DNA of 64,000 nucleotides from Callipepla californica brunnescens (GCA_023055505.1 JALIRH010000097.1:682001-746000); one strand, 5' to 3'; shown: positions 1-12,202, counted from the stretch's first letter. The notes: generated by a model from the sequence alone, not told the origin. Translations and numbers: made by a program.

Positions 1-331
1 CCCAGACTTCCAGGTCAGGGCGAGAAGTATCCTGAGGATAACTGGTCTGTCTATTAAAGACAGACGTGAAGAAGGCATTGAGAACCTCAGCCTTTTCCTT
101 ATCCTCTGTGGTTACATTCCCTGCCGCATCAAGTAAAGTAGGGTTGCAGCTTCTGCAGAACAGTATGGGAGACAGTGTCAAAGTTTTTACTAAAGTCTAC
201 ATAAACAGCCTTTCCCTCATCCACTAGGCAGATCACCTGGTTATAGAAGGAGATCAGATGTCCCTGCTCATTGCAGCAGAGTCAGACTACAGACCTTTAT
301 GGGTTCCTTCCAACTCCACAATTCTATGATA
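1..331. mobile_element. CR1 LINE remnants at the window edge
   Basis: Bases 1 to about 262 resemble the CR1 reverse-transcriptase region in antisense (the stretch around 'ctcagccttttccttatcc' and 'ctggttatagaaggagatcag' is common in bird CR1). Bases about 285-331 end with 'ccttccaactccacaattc' and TATGAT, the sense 3' end of a CR1. The piece is therefore two CR1 scraps of opposite orientation or a rearranged copy. It continues beyond the window. Confidence 0.6.
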
Positions 332-3300
332 TTTTCTGAACTAGGGGGCTTTAGCTGGACTCACTATCTCCCTCTGCAGAGGGTGAGAGCACACAAAGCT
401 TGCACACCAGATGGCTCCACACAGCTTGACATAGTGTGGTCCCATTCCAGTGCATCAGGAACACCGAGTCATTGTGCCTCTCTTCTGGAAGGACAGCGTG
501 GAAAGCACAGCTCAGACCTATGGTTACCAAAGACCAGTTTGCACATGTTCTTTTATAAGCAAAAAGAGAAGCTCATAAACCACCACAAGGGAATACGCAT
601 GACTGAAACCACTCTGATCCCACATCCAAATAAAACCATGCAATTATCTCTACACAAAGGTGTAGAAAGCAAAGTGCGGGTCACAAGTATACCCAATAAC
701 AATGGCATAATAAGGCCTTAAGAGAGGCATAACTGAAAAAATATGATAATAAATCAGTTTTAAAAGCAGTACACAACACAGAGACTCTAAACATTGTTTA
801 GGTTACAAAAATTGTGTTGAATACAACAGTGTAATAAACAGGTAAAAGCGATTCACACACAAAAAAAAAAAAAAAAAAAAAAACTGTTGGTTGTCAAGGC
901 ATGGTGAGACAACTAAGTAACACACCATCAGCCTCTTTCAACAGATATATTGTTTTGCCATTTCCAAACTGAAGTACATATGTTCTTAATATTTTCTCTG
1001 ATGTGCACATCTCCTTCAAAACCAGTGTCCACAGCATATGCCAGGAATCAAATCACTGGCTGGAAAATACACGCTAACTGGTACCTGAAGGCTTTCATCA
1101 TTTCAAGGGTTCCTCCTGGCATTCTACAGGCCACATTAAAAACCCATTATCGAAATAAAGTTAGTTCTGGAAAGTTCCTTTTCCATACTCATGAATCCAG
1201 CTTAACCAGGTCCTCAGGAACTGAGCTGAATCTGCTCTGGTAAGGATTCAGAGCAGCCTCTGACACACAGATCAGAACAAGACAACTCAGCAGTGTCAGA
1301 ACAGCTTCAAGGCTGCTACCATCAGGTACAGCAGGATTAGGAATGTCACAGGCATGCAACAAAGCCTGTCTACTGCAAATCTACCCTGCTGGCAGCTGGG
1401 AGAAACAGCTCAGTTCCACTTGCAGCAACCAGCTGGATCCAGCCCCAGCACCTCTGCCCCTCCAATTGCAGCTGGCACTGCTCCTGCTGCAGCAAGCACA
1501 TGGTGAGGCAGGACCTTCAGAAGCAATCAGGACATGTCTTGTGCCTGCTTCAAACTGAGCTTGTGCTGCCAGGTGGCAAAGAAGCACATGGAGCTGGACA
1601 CACATGGGATCACAGCCTCTCAGGTGACTTTTTTGGTATTTCTCTTCCAAGAACTCCAGGTCTCCTCTTCACTGAAGACATTCACCTATGATTCCCAGGC
1701 CCCTGTGTCAAAATGCCTCTGCACATCACTGAGGATTCACCTTACAGTGAACATTATGCCCTCAGTTATAGTGACATAGGAGTATATAATGCTTATGCCT
1801 CCTTATTAATTTCTGTGCATTCTCAGAAAATAACTGTTGTCTCCAGATGAGAAAGAGACAGGCTATATCCAGACTGAGCAGGGGTGCAGACAACTTTACT
1901 CATAGTTTAAAAGCAAGGAAGTTCTGCATCAAGTCTCTTCTTAAAAGTTGTAAGAAATTTGATTTATGAGCATTTAAACCAATTTGGCAGCTTTGCAAAT
2001 CAGAAATTTCTGTTTGGGTTCCATACCATGCAGCTTCTACCAACACCCACAGTATTGCCTGCTGCCCAAAAATGACTGGCAACAACAAGATTAATCCATC
2101 ATAATGACATAGTGTAGAAGCATAACCACTGCTACTTTCAGATGAAGCCAGAGGGGAAAAAGAGGAGGGAGCAGGAGAGAACACAAGTCAAAAGGCTGTA
2201 AATCAGCTTTCACTGCTGGTCTCTGCCTTGCTTGCAGCAATCCAATGCTGCTCCTCCAGCTGGGCACCACCACTGCCCACAACAAAAGCACTCCCCTGGA
2301 TGCCACATGGTGCAATATCTGCTTCTTTCAGGAACCCCTTAGAGGGGTCACACCACACAATGAGAAGTGCTGCACCAGTTATTCCTACCTGGTTTCCCAC
2401 TTCAGCTACCACCATCTTGTCTACTTTACAGCCTGTTTCAGTTCTACATAGTATTTACTTCAAGGTCAACCAGTAAACAATTAAAAATAATGGGGCAGCA
2501 GCTACTAACAGGGGCAGAGGCAGATCTTGCTGTGCAGAGAGAGCTTCATGCTATCATTCTATGTATTTAAAGTCTTTACAGTGACATGTTATATTGTTGC
2601 TCATCTACTGGTTAAATAACAATGGTACTTTATGTTGCTCTTTCTCAGATAGACATAGCTATAAGGAAGTACTACCTATGGAGAAAGCACCTCTATGTAA
2701 ATTCCAGAAGCTACAGAGAACAAGCATTCACTTCCAAACAGCAAGCCTCGTTTGTGGAACTCCATCAGAAATAATATTACTATAGAATAACACTGGGATG
2801 TATTACTAATGAGCTACAGAACTTTTCACTTATTGTCACCACCTGGAGCTGGAGACAGCAAAGCAAAACAGAACAAGTAACTTCTGTGCAAGTCCAGCAT
2901 GCAGCAATTTCAGAGGCAACATGACTAATAATTCATAATGCAAAGCAGAAGAGAATGAAATCTTCATTGCATCTTCCAGAAAAAAAAAAAAAACAGGGAT
3001 AAAAATTACTGTCCTTGCCAAAAACAGATTCAAGATTTGGGGAGAAAAGTTACCATTGTGCACATCTGCAGTGCTGGACACAGAGTTGAGATCAAACAAT
3101 TAAGTGATGATCTAATAAGTTTTTGGATTATGTCACCACATTTCAGCTTTCTCAGATTTGGGATTTTCTGGCACCACTGTCAGTACTGTCTTCCGTTTCA
3201 TGTACATGTAAACCATATGATCACATCTGTAGATATAAATCTATCCAAAAGATGAAAAAAAATCTCCAGGGGTAATTGATTTTAGCAATATATAATACCA

Positions 3301-3555
3301 CAATTATCCAATCACAGACAGCACCCAAAACACACATGCTTACTACAGTTATCACAGAGTCTCAGAAATGGAAGAAATACCAGTTTGTGCTTTAGATATT
3401 ATACTCAATGACTTGGAGTTGTTTATGACTCTATGATATTGCAAACTGCCAATCCACTAACCTGTAACAGTAACAAAGAGATGAGATTAGAGCCATAGGG
3501 AAACAATATTTCCCACTGAAACTGACAGTGGGAAAATAAGCGGTAACTCTTAAAC
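332..3555. other. Intron 1 sequence without recognised feature
   Basis: AT-rich, non-repetitive by eye apart from a poly-A tract near 860-883 and A-runs near 2,980. Frames are short with no domain signature. I see no RNA gene or exon. Confidence 0.5.
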
Positions 3556-3622
3556 AGTTAGTTGGCCTCAGTGATCCTACCAGGTTCCTTCCAAGGCAGG
3601 ATATTCCATGATTCTATGATTT
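3556..3622 (+). mobile_element. CR1 3' end fragment
   Basis: About 65 bases ending in 'ggttccttccaaggcagg' followed by ATTCCATGATTCTATGATT, the usual sense 3' terminus of an avian CR1. Heavily 5'-truncated, as most CR1 copies are. Confidence 0.7.
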
Positions 3623-4117
3623 TGCACAGTTTCAGTTATTGTTAGTCTTCAGACATTCTAAGACAGCACTGAACAATTGTAAATTTGCATTGCATCTCCT
3701 AAATCAGGAAGGAGGAAAACTCAAGACTTGGAAGTGCAGGCATTTCCATCATCATATATTTAACCAGGTCCAAAATAAATCAAATGAAAAAAAAAAAAAT
3801 TAAACCACCTTGAGTTTTTCAGAAACTTCTGAGGCCACTCAAGAACACCTCTCTGGAAAAATCAGTCACATCACTTTTACTTTTTTTCTGGGCAGTACCA
3901 CTGGAGCCACTGCACCAGAGACTTGTTAGCCAGTCCACTTCTTCACTTTTGATTCTGTGAATACAAAACCCACTTAACTGTCAAAATAGAAAGAGTTTCA
4001 ATATAGTGGAAAGCATAATTTTCTTTGCCCCGAACTTATTCTCATCAAACAGAATAGAGGCAACATCTCTCCAAGTCCTATAAAAATGTTAAAAATGTTG
4101 CCGAACACCCAGTGAAC

Positions 4118-4152
<35 letters not shown>

Positions 4153-7100
4153 CCTGGGGGAACATCATCGGCAAGCAGTTTATTCTTCCTTGCCAAGCAA
4201 TTAATTGTGCCAGTTCAGGTACAGGACAGCTTTCCAACAGTTTCACCATCCAAAAAATGTGAGGAAACCTGGTAAGCATCACAAGGCAGAACTGCTGCCC
4301 ACAGACATGCAGAGCCGTGACAAGCTCATGAGGTTCTCAGCTCCCAAGGTGAGAAGGGAATAAATACCCCAGGAACTCTCAAATCCACCTGCTGCTGCCA
4401 GGCCCTGTCATAAGCCCCACTCCCATGGTGCTGGGGAACCTCTGGGTACCAATATTCAGTGCTGAAGTGGTGGTGATGCTGCTCACCTGGATATGCGGAA
4501 CAGCAAAACACTGGCTAGCACAGGATCTCAGCTATGCATGTTGAGGAGAAAAAATGGAAGAGCTTGCTCACCACTATCCACACACATCTGTTCTGAGCAG
4601 AAGCATACACACAAGAGAAAGCCTGTGCTCTGCTCCTGTTTCCATACTTTTTGTCTCCCTTCATCACTAACTGCAATACTTCCCATATCAGAAATTTTAA
4701 TTTGTTAGTCTTCTGTAAAAGCCATCATTTCTTCTTCATTAGAGAAAAAACAAACAAACAAAAAAAAAAAAACCACATACATATACAAAATGCAAGGTTT
4801 TCAGGGCTTTTGCACAGCTTCCTGAACTGTGAACTGCATGTGGCCCAGCAGCCCAACCCCTATTACAGCTTTGGCAATGCAAGTCTGCAGGACACAGGAG
4901 ACTACTGGTTATAAAATAAAATGAAGTTGCATGCCCTGCCTCCATTGTAGCTCCATATAGAGCTTTACTCTCAAAAAACGCAAAATGGGACCAAGGAGAC
5001 AAAAAAAAAAAATTGTATTCCTAATTCTGCAAACTCACATTGACCTAAGCTTAATACTATTTTCCCATCTGAACAAATCTGTTAGTGTTTTCCTGTTTAT
5101 CACTATCCATTTTGTATGAAGAAAAGCCAGGAGATATTTAGGTCAGATCTGCAGATACATACTGTACCTACAACATTAATAACATTGCTCACACTCAGAA
5201 GCCCAGGGCATAGATAACCACACTGTTACATTAAATTAAGCATGGTTACACTCCAAGGAGCACATAAATTCATGCATTTAATATTATTGTGTGCGTGCTC
5301 CTATGCACAGGCTAAAGCACAGCAACCACAGGCAGCTTAGCCCAGGTCTCAAAAAAAACTCAAGTTCAGAATTTGACTGCAACAGTTTTACTTCAACATG
5401 AAGTATTGAAACTTTGAAGCTGAGGAGTCAGAGTACTCCTGTACGTTAACATTCCACAGAAAAAGATACTCAAATTCTGTCTAAACCTTTAGAATTATAT
5501 TAATAAGTGGGTTGCCTAAAAATGTTAAGTGTGCATATATATATATAAGTGTATGTTATGTATTAAAGTAACCCCACTCCCTTCATTTAATTTGAAATAA
5601 AAATAAATTACTTGGCATTGGTCTTTAAAATAGTCACTCAAACTAGAAGAATGCTTGGTTAAATCACACAAAGTTATTAGTGGGATAATTCCATTAGCTT
5701 TATAGAAAAATACTAGGGATGAATGCCTCCTCTTGGATTTATTTTCCATTCCAAAATTCCTTAACGGGATACAGGAAAAAAAAAAAAAAAAAAAAAAAAA
5801 AAGGAGAGCTGGATACAGATGCTGAATAAAGGCAGACTCAATCCAGTCCATTTTTCACAAGATGCAATGAGAGTCAGTAGGAGATCAGGACTAATAATAT
5901 GCAACTACAAAAGCATTCACTGACTAAAGCTAAAGCTCTAATGCAACATTTCCCTGTGCCAATTTTCCTTACTTTGGGAGATTTTTTCTCTCATTTAATG
6001 GGGAAAAATGAAAAAAAATTTCTTTTGACAACAGCCCTCCTCACTACCTACTAAACTTCAGTGGTCGTGTTTAGAAATTGAAAAACCACAGCAGAAAAAT
6101 TCTTGTTATCTGTTACCATTGGTTGCACATGCTGGCACACAAAGAGGAATCAAAAACCAAAAGGCTTTTCCAAAATGGAGCTCTCAGCATATCCCCAGGT
6201 AGCTCAGGAGTGAAACCCATTGCAGCTGGGCCACAGTCTTGTTCAGTGCCAAAAGCTCAGGTCAACAAAAATAAACTTGTAAATTATTATTGCTTTATCA
6301 AAACACCACTGTTCAAGCTGTTTATCATTGCAGCAATCGTGACACTACATTTAAATCTACTTCCAAGGACCACCACAGTGCATTGGCACATCCACTACAC
6401 AACATCAATATACAGCAATTCAGTAACATCACTCTCCAGTAAGATACAGCAGAATTTCTGATTGGAATTTTTGAGAAAAGTTACTTCCCTATTGGTCTAT
6501 AAAAGATGTTGAAGAAATGGTCACAACAGTAAATCCTTCAGTTTCTTCTGAGGAACCTAGATTTGGTCATCAGTGAATCTAAGATACAAGACTACCAACA
6601 CTCTGAACTGCAACACTCATGAAATTCAAGCCATCAGGCTAGGCTGCTTCCTACTAAGAAAGACATGCAGAAACAGTTTTCAGAAAGTAAGACAGAAGCT
6701 AAAATATGCTGCTTTCAAATAGCTTTAAGACGAAGTGCCCCCTTCTGGTTGGGCATCTATGGTAAAAAAAGAAAAAAGAAAAAAAAAAAGTTACAAGCAG
6801 AAAACCAGGAGATGGCATAAAATACTAAGATACAAAAATGGACCTTTTTCAACACAATTGTCAAAAGACAGAAGGAGAACCTACACAGACATAAGGATAA
6901 CAAAACAGCAAAGTCTGCAAAGACAAGTTTTCTTCAGTCTTAGATGCAATTAGTTTAAAATGTGTGTAACAATGGCTAACAAACAAGCGTCCGCCACTCA
7001 GGGAAAGAGGGGCATCTGTTATCATTTGATGACATTCCTTCACAGAACTTAAGAACTTCTGCCTGGAATATAATTTCTCATTCTCAGAAATACCATGGAA

Positions 7101-7163
7101 ACTAGAACCAGAAAGGTTATTTTCAGGGGACTTGTCACTCCCCTTTCTTTGATTCACTTTCTC
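3623..7163. other. Intron 1 sequence with poly-A tracts only
   Basis: Contains long A-runs near 4,121-4,148, 4,760-4,772 and 5,777-5,802 and a short AT repeat near 5,536. No exon, RNA gene or transposon signature was recognised between them. Confidence 0.5.
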
Positions 7164-7238
7164 AAGAAAAAAAAAAAAAAGAAAAAGAAAGAAAAAAGAA
7201 AAAAAATAAACAAGAAAAGAAAGAAAAAGAAAAAAGAA
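7164..7238. repeat. A/G-only purine tract in intron 1
   Basis: About 75 bases of nearly pure A and G (AAAG, GAAAA units) directly downstream of the CpG island within intron 1. It looks like a simple repeat, possibly from a decayed poly-A tail. The Lys-rich frames it creates are not genes. Confidence 0.7.
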
Positions 7239-7660
7239 GGGCGTTTCTACCGCCGAGTGCAGATCACCCGCGGGCGCTCGGCACGGAACAAGACGGGAGG
7301 CCCAGATCGGGGTGGGGACGGCAACGGGTGGGACGAGGCAGCGGCACAAGCAGCCTTACAACTCCCGCCCGCCGCCGGGCCGCTTCGGTGCGAGCTACAG
7401 CGCCGTGAGCACCGGGAGACAAGTGTCACCGAGGTGTTTAAGTTCACGGACGCGCTTCTACAGAAGGGAACGCGGGAGCTCCGAGGCTGCCCCACCAGAG
7501 CAGATGCTCGTCACGAGGGCTCAGTGCCCGCAGCCACTCCAGCGGGCATCAGGACCGCTCAGGGAGCGTTCCGGCTCCGGGAACCGCCCGCTGGCCGTAC
7601 CGTGCTCCCGGGGCCTTCCCAGCCACCGCCTCGGCGGCTCGGAGCCGGAGCCCGACCCCC

Positions 7661-7662
7661 AC
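7661..7662 (-). other. HMCN1: Splice donor of HMCN1 exon 1
   Basis: On the minus strand the exon ends CCAG and the intron starts GTGGGG. Protein similarity to hemicentin-1 stops exactly here; the frame that continues is Gly/Arg/Pro-rich and looks like CpG-island sequence, not protein. Confidence 0.85.
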
Positions 7663-7966
7663 CTGGATCGTGGAAGGGAACCAGGGCGAAGTTGTAAAGC
7701 GGCCTCTTGGGTCGCTTCAGCGATGTCTCCAAGATCTTTGACGCCCCTTCGATGACTTGCACCAGGTCGTCGTACATGGAGCCGGTCACATCGAACACGA
7801 AGGCCAGCGTAGAGGCTCCATCCGGAACCACCGCAGCGTCGGACTCGGGCGCAGCTCGCGAGCTCGGGGCGAGCGACAGCAGCAGCAGCAGCAGCAGCGG
7901 CGGCGGCGGCGGCAGCAGCAGCAGCACGGCGCCCAGCCCCAAGCCGCGCGCTCCGCCAAGAGCCAT
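7663..7966 (-). CDS. HMCN1: HMCN1 (hemicentin-1) coding exon 1: signal peptide and start of VWA domain
   Basis: Hemicentin-1 is a very large secreted extracellular-matrix protein (N-terminal VWA domain, long Ig array, EGF and fibulin-type C-terminus) used at basement-membrane and tissue junctions. Seen here: 101 codons plus one base. Residues 1-37 look like a signal peptide with a Leu4-Pro5-Leu7 core. From residue 49 the frame reads into a VWA domain with the MIDAS-type start DVTGS (59-63), followed by [20 protein letters not shown], which I recognise as the conserved hemicentin-1 N-terminus. The exon stops after FHDP, at a consensus donor (CAG|GTGGGG; GT at 7,662-7,661), giving phase 1. The start at 7,966 is the first ATG of the open stretch and has G at -3 and +4. 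The rest of the gene must lie at lower coordinates, beyond this window. Confidence is high for identity and moderate for the exact start. Confidence 0.92.
7877..7927 (-). repeat. HMCN1: CAG/CGG trinucleotide repeat coding the signal peptide core
   Basis: On the plus strand there is a run of CAG units, then CGG units, then CAG units again. On the coding strand these give the Leu7, Pro5 and Leu4 blocks of the hemicentin-1 leader. Such repeats slip easily, so the leader length may vary between individuals or species. Only the frame on the minus strand is credible as coding. Confidence 0.85.
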
Positions 7967-8052
7967 GTCCCGCCGGGAAGGAGCTCCGCTCAGCACGGAG
8001 CGCGGGAACCGCCACAGCTTTTGTCTGCAAGCCGCAGCGGCCCCGCTCCGCC

Positions 8053-8063
8053 TTTCTTTTATC
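8053..8063 (-). promoter_or_regulatory. HMCN1: TATA-like element of HMCN1
   Basis: The minus strand reads GATAAAAGAAA, the only TATA-like sequence I noticed close upstream of the exon 1 ATG, about 90 bp before it. A start site some 30 bp downstream (near 8,030) would give a 5' UTR of about 60-65 bases. This placement is inference; CpG-island promoters often start at several sites. Confidence 0.4.
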
Positions 8064-8314
8064 GGGCAGGGCTGCGGCAGCGCCGCCCCGAGGGAGAAGG
8101 CCGGACTGCCGCTATGCCTCGGAGTGTGACATCGGCGTAGGGCGGCCGCGTCGGGAGCCCCGGCTGCGGCGGCACGCGGCCCGGATCCTCACCTCAGCAC
8201 CGCTAGCGGGGCCGCCGTCAGCGGGCGGGAGGTGCCGAAGTGCTCTGGCAGTCGCTGCCGGGGCCGGGACAGCGCGCTGCCCTCGAGGCCTGGCCTGTGC
8301 CTGCACCTGCGGGA

Positions 8315-8327
8315 GGGGCGGGGGCGG
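8315..8327. promoter_or_regulatory. Overlapping GC boxes (Sp1-type)
   Basis: The run GGGGCGGGGGCGG contains two overlapping GGGCGG cores in the upstream half of the CpG island, about 350 bp before the HMCN1 ATG. The motif is typical of housekeeping-type promoters; its occupancy is not known. Confidence 0.5.
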
Positions 8328-8400
8328 CCGAGGTGCCTCGGCCCCGTCCCTAGGTGAGCGGAAGGGCATCTAGACGGATGTATGGACGCCTCGACGCGAG

Positions 8401-9290
8401 GCTGGAAGAAGCAATTCTTACGTCGTCACCTCTCGCTGCCGTCAGGCTTCCACAGATGCTGCCTGGCATCTGGATTTCCTGGTCCCTCCCAGGCTGCACC
8501 TTCCCCTACTCTATGGAAGCTGTGTTTAAGTAATGAATGAATAGTGTAGCGCAGACTCTAGGACATGGGTGCTCCAGGCACCCACTGGGCCAGACATGAA
8601 GGAAAGCAAACAAGCAGCGCAGTGCTTAACCCCACTCTCAAGGAGACTTAAGCCCAGTTTTTTTTTCAGAGCTGCTTAGTAGTTTGAAAATGTGGCCTCA
8701 TCCCAGTAGGCACATAACCTTCACCCGAAAACCTGCTCCTCAGTGGCAGCCCAGCACCATGTGAGCAGGCAATGCAACCCCACTCTCTTTGGCCACCCCA
8801 GTAAGTCAGGCTGTGGGCAGTGCAAAGAGCAGCAGGAACATCAAATCTCTGGGCTTTGTGGGATGAGGCAAGTGGCTTCCTACTACGTTTGGTGTGGCAG
8901 GGAACACCAGGCAATGGAGTGGGTTTTGTCTCATTAACTCCCCTCTGCACTAATTCTTAAATCGCTTCTAAAACTGCACACTCAGACCATCATATTATGA
9001 CTGGAAAATTAATTGTGTTGAAATGTTGCTTATCCTAATCAAGTTATAAGCCTGGAATGGAGTTATAAAAAACAGATGTTTACTTCTTTCTCCCCTTCAG
9101 CACTGATGTCATGAGAAGGAAGCACAGAACTAGAGCTGTGCAAAGCATTCACAATAAAACCCCAAACCATGGAAAATTCACCTCATCTGCAGTGGTTTGT
9201 GAGAATATTCACTAACCTTGTGAGGAAAGATGTGTCTGAGCCATAAAATAGGCATATGTATTTTGAGCATCCCAGGGACCAGCAGCATTC
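8401..9290. other. Upstream flank of HMCN1, no feature recognised
   Basis: Ordinary AT-rich sequence beyond the CpG island. Frames are short and unremarkable. Distal regulatory elements may exist here, but nothing in the sequence marks them. Confidence 0.4.
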
Positions 9291-9450
9291 ACAGAATTAC
9301 AGGATCACAGAATTGCAGGGGTTGAAAAGGACCTCTAGAGATCATCTGGTCCAACTCCCCTGCCAAAGCAGGTCCCTAGACCAGGTTGCATAGGTAGGTG
9401 TGCAGGCGAGTCTTGGAATATTTCACTCAGTCCTTCTTGAAGATGAATTC
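9291..9450 (-). mobile_element. CR1 LINE 3' end, antisense
   Basis: Starts with 'acagaattacaggatcacag' and continues through 'ggacctctagagatcatctg' and a 'tccaactcccctgccaaag' block. This is the reverse complement of the CR1 3' untranslated region found throughout bird genomes. 5'-truncated. Confidence 0.85.
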
Positions 9451-10885
9451 CCATTATACTTTTTTTAAGCTTTTGTGTTCTTCTGTCTTAAATTATTTCT
9501 CATTTTGATGTAAATAACCTAGGACAAACCAAGATCATATCTCTATGAAAAAGTAACCCTTTGACACATGTGTCTCTAAAAAGATGTCATTTAGCTTGAA
9601 TTTTAAAAGTACAGCACAAAGAACAATAATCACTTTTGTAATGGTGGAAGCTGATATTTATTTTAGCTGCCTAACACTTTTCTGCTGTTAAGTATTTTTG
9701 AGGCTGGGAAGCTCTGACACCATTATTCACAACAGGCATTTAAAATTTGCAGGAAGCAAATTGCAGTGAAGGAAAATATATATTTTTTTTTTCCTCTCCA
9801 ATGACACGATTTCCATAGCTCACCAAACAACCACCTACTGAAGCAAATCACCATGTCCTCCCCTGCCTGTTGGCCCAGACCTTGGCAGCATGCAGGCCAG
9901 GTTCAGGCTGCACCATGGCAGTGTGCTGCAACCAGAGCACTTGGGCATGAGGACACGAGGGGCTGAGTGTGGGCCCTGGGAGGAGGGTAACAGACAGGCA
10001 GACAGACTCTGCCCCTTGACCTGCCACAGGGCCAACTGTATGTCCCCTTGTGTGCACTGCTGTCATGGCTATCTGAAAACAATGTGTGGGTCTCCATCTC
10101 TGTGCTTTGAAATAGCATGCAGGCAGAATTCAGGCTTCCTTGGGAGTGGACAGGGTTAAAATGCCATCCCAGAAAGATGAATGCTACTGAAGGAATATTC
10201 AAGATATTCAAGGAGCCAGGTAACTGCTCCCTAGAGCTGCTGTTAATGCCAAAGATAATAAAATATTATATTATAATAAATATCATATATATATTAAAAA
10301 AATTAAAAAGAACAACAAAAGCAGAAAACTGGTGGGGTATTTGACCTAGTTTTTGTAAAACTAATCCATCAGTGTGGTCTGATGGGACTCACTGTAATTC
10401 TCAGCAAGGTCTCAAGGTGATTGTCTGAGATTTTTGATGGAATTCTACTCTTCCTGTGCTTTATCCTTTAAAATAGTCATTCACAAATGTGCTTACTGCC
10501 GAAAAGTGATGATGTGAAAAGTGTGTGATGGTGAAGTGAAGGATATTCTAGTGATATTTTTCTCTGGTAAGATAGGTCTTACAAAAAACTAGGAAAGAGA
10601 TATGATCCAATTTTTGACTTAAATATCTGATTGCAACTTTGTACATTCCATTTGAAAATTTGTTGGTAATATAGTTATGTTGACTGAAAATTGAGTCACA
10701 GATATACTAAAAACAGGATTTATTTTTTTTTGCAAACTTGAAACCTGTTCTCAAATTCCTTTATCAAAATGGAAAACAAGGCTGTATTTTTTTGTTGTTG
10801 TTGTTCACAGTACTGTGTTTAGCCAACATATCAAAATGCATACATTTGCTATAACTTGAGTTAGCATTGCACTGCACCCTCCCTA
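9451..10885. other. Intergenic sequence, no feature recognised
   Basis: AT-rich, with a short T-run near 9,783 and A/T stretches near 10,260-10,300. Frames around 9,835-10,211 are short, overlap on both strands and look like chance. Confidence 0.4.
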
Positions 10886-11060
10886 TGTCCTGGTTTCAGT
10901 TGACACAATGCTGATTGCACACCAGTGTTTGGTTGTTGCTGAACAGCGGGTGCATGCCTGGGGCTGGGCCAGGCCACTTAATGGGAAGAGCTGCCACTAT
11001 GATGGCATTGGGCAGCAGGCTGCAGGATGGGCAGGGCTGGGCCACATGCAGCCTGACTTA
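10886..11060 (+). mobile_element. LTR fragment of an endogenous retrovirus
   Basis: Begins TGTCCTGGTTTCAG, which is a common start of avian ERV LTRs, and continues with GC-richer sequence until the surrounding AT-rich DNA resumes near 11,060. No partner LTR or internal sequence adjoins it, so it is a truncated solo LTR at best. Confidence 0.5.
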
Positions 11061-11867
11061 ATACTTTTTAAGATATTAGCAATGGATATTGAAACTCCAA
11101 GAATCTATGAAACTTCCATTACACTATACCCTGTAGCATGCAAATAGCAGCTTTCAGTATGAAGAACTGTTCTCAATTATCTTAATATTGTGAGCAATTT
11201 GTATACATTAGATCAGATACTTAATGCACTTCTGACAGAGTAAGTCTAGCAATATAGCTCTGCAGTCTCTGATATTGATGGCAAGTAGCAATATTTCCTG
11301 GCTTAAAATCAAAAGGAATATCATCATCCTCTGCTACAAAAGGCAGCTGCATTGCCACTTCAGTCTGCAGACTGAAGCTTGTTTTAGAGTCACTGACAGA
11401 AACATTACAGGCGACATCACCAAGCATCCCATTCCTCTCACTCCAGGAGCCGTCCTATGGGATGCAGTTTGGAGATTTGCATCCTATTAGCTTAAATACT
11501 GCATTTCATGCCTTGGAATGAAATCTTCTATTCTTAATTTCTTGGGAGAAGCTAATTAGGATACAGCATATTGACACGTCACACCAGAGAGGCCTCCCAA
11601 TGCACAGAGCTGCCCCATGGGTGTATTCTAACAAAGATGTTCTGAAGGAGATCTCATCTTCCTCAGTAATAAATGAGGAAATAGAAATATTCTCTTAAAC
11701 AGCAGATTAGTTTGGGAATTCATGCAATTTGCTTAATAAAGACAAAAATATGAAAATAAATGTTTAGCTTTCCAGAGTTATATGCTTTGCTCCATTTATG
11801 CCACTCAAGAATTTATTTTGTTTAGAAACGATGCAAGTCCAAGTTTCCTGCATCTGTCTATACAGGT
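11061..11867. other. Intergenic sequence before the ERVL provirus
   Basis: No repeat, gene or RNA signature recognised. It ends at CAGGT, the probable left target-site duplication of the next element. Confidence 0.4.
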
Positions 11868-12202
11868 TGTATGGGAACTGTTGAATCACAGCCTGAACCA
11901 CTGATTGATCGCCTGAGGCAAGCCCTGAGTCAGCTGCAGGGGCACAAGTGAGTGTGATTGGAAGGGGTGGAGTTTGACTCCACCTCTCCCAAGACCCCAT
12001 TTAAGGGCTGACCACCAGTGGGGAAGGTTCTCTTGTTGGAGATCCCTCCCTGGTGGAGTTATTAGTGAAGCCTCGACCATCATCAAGGTGAGCCACTCTC
12101 TTTTGCTATTTGTTTGTATACCATCTACTTAAGCCTACCAAAAATATACCACCTTTCGCACTCTTTCCTTTGAGTGCTTTTCCTGGGGTTATTTGCCCTA
12201 CA
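11868..12202 (+). repeat. 5' LTR of ERVL provirus
   Basis: 335 bp, starting TGTATGGGAACTG and ending TTGCCCTACA (TG...CA). Nearly the same as the 3' copy at 14,351. It carries a GC-richer centre and no clear TATA box; TTTAAG near 12,000 is the closest candidate. Confidence 0.9.

Larger units (their letters stand above)
1..7660 (-). other. HMCN1: HMCN1 intron 1 (5' part)
   Basis: Everything below the exon 1 donor belongs to intron 1 and continues past the window edge. It holds CR1 pieces at 1-331 and 3,556-3,622 and long poly-A tracts near 860, 4,121 and 5,777. It also holds an A/G-rich tract just inside the donor side (7,164-7,238). I saw no second HMCN1 exon; open frames in this stretch are short and resemble no family I know. 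Confidence 0.75.
7245..8400. promoter_or_regulatory. CpG island over the HMCN1 promoter, exon 1 and start of intron 1
   Basis: GC content and CpG frequency rise sharply near 7,245 and fall after about 8,400, in contrast with the AT-rich, CpG-poor sequence on both sides. The island covers the first exon, as usual for a vertebrate promoter. The long antisense frames inside it reflect the absence of AT-rich stop codons and are not genes. A divergent non-coding transcript is possible but not shown by the sequence. Confidence 0.85.

Noticed and set aside
7994..7996. Alternative upstream start of HMCN1
   Set aside because: The codon is GTG, not ATG; the first ATG with good context is at 7,966.
7095..8140. 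Long plus-strand frames (200, 147, 140 and 127 codons), some Gln- or Ser-rich
   Set aside because: They lie antisense to HMCN1 exon 1 in a CpG island with few stop codons; the repeats come from the CAG/CGG tract and no domain is visible.
9835..10211. Overlapping frames of 66-102 codons on both strands
   Set aside because: No domain, no splice or promoter context, and composition like the surrounding non-coding DNA.
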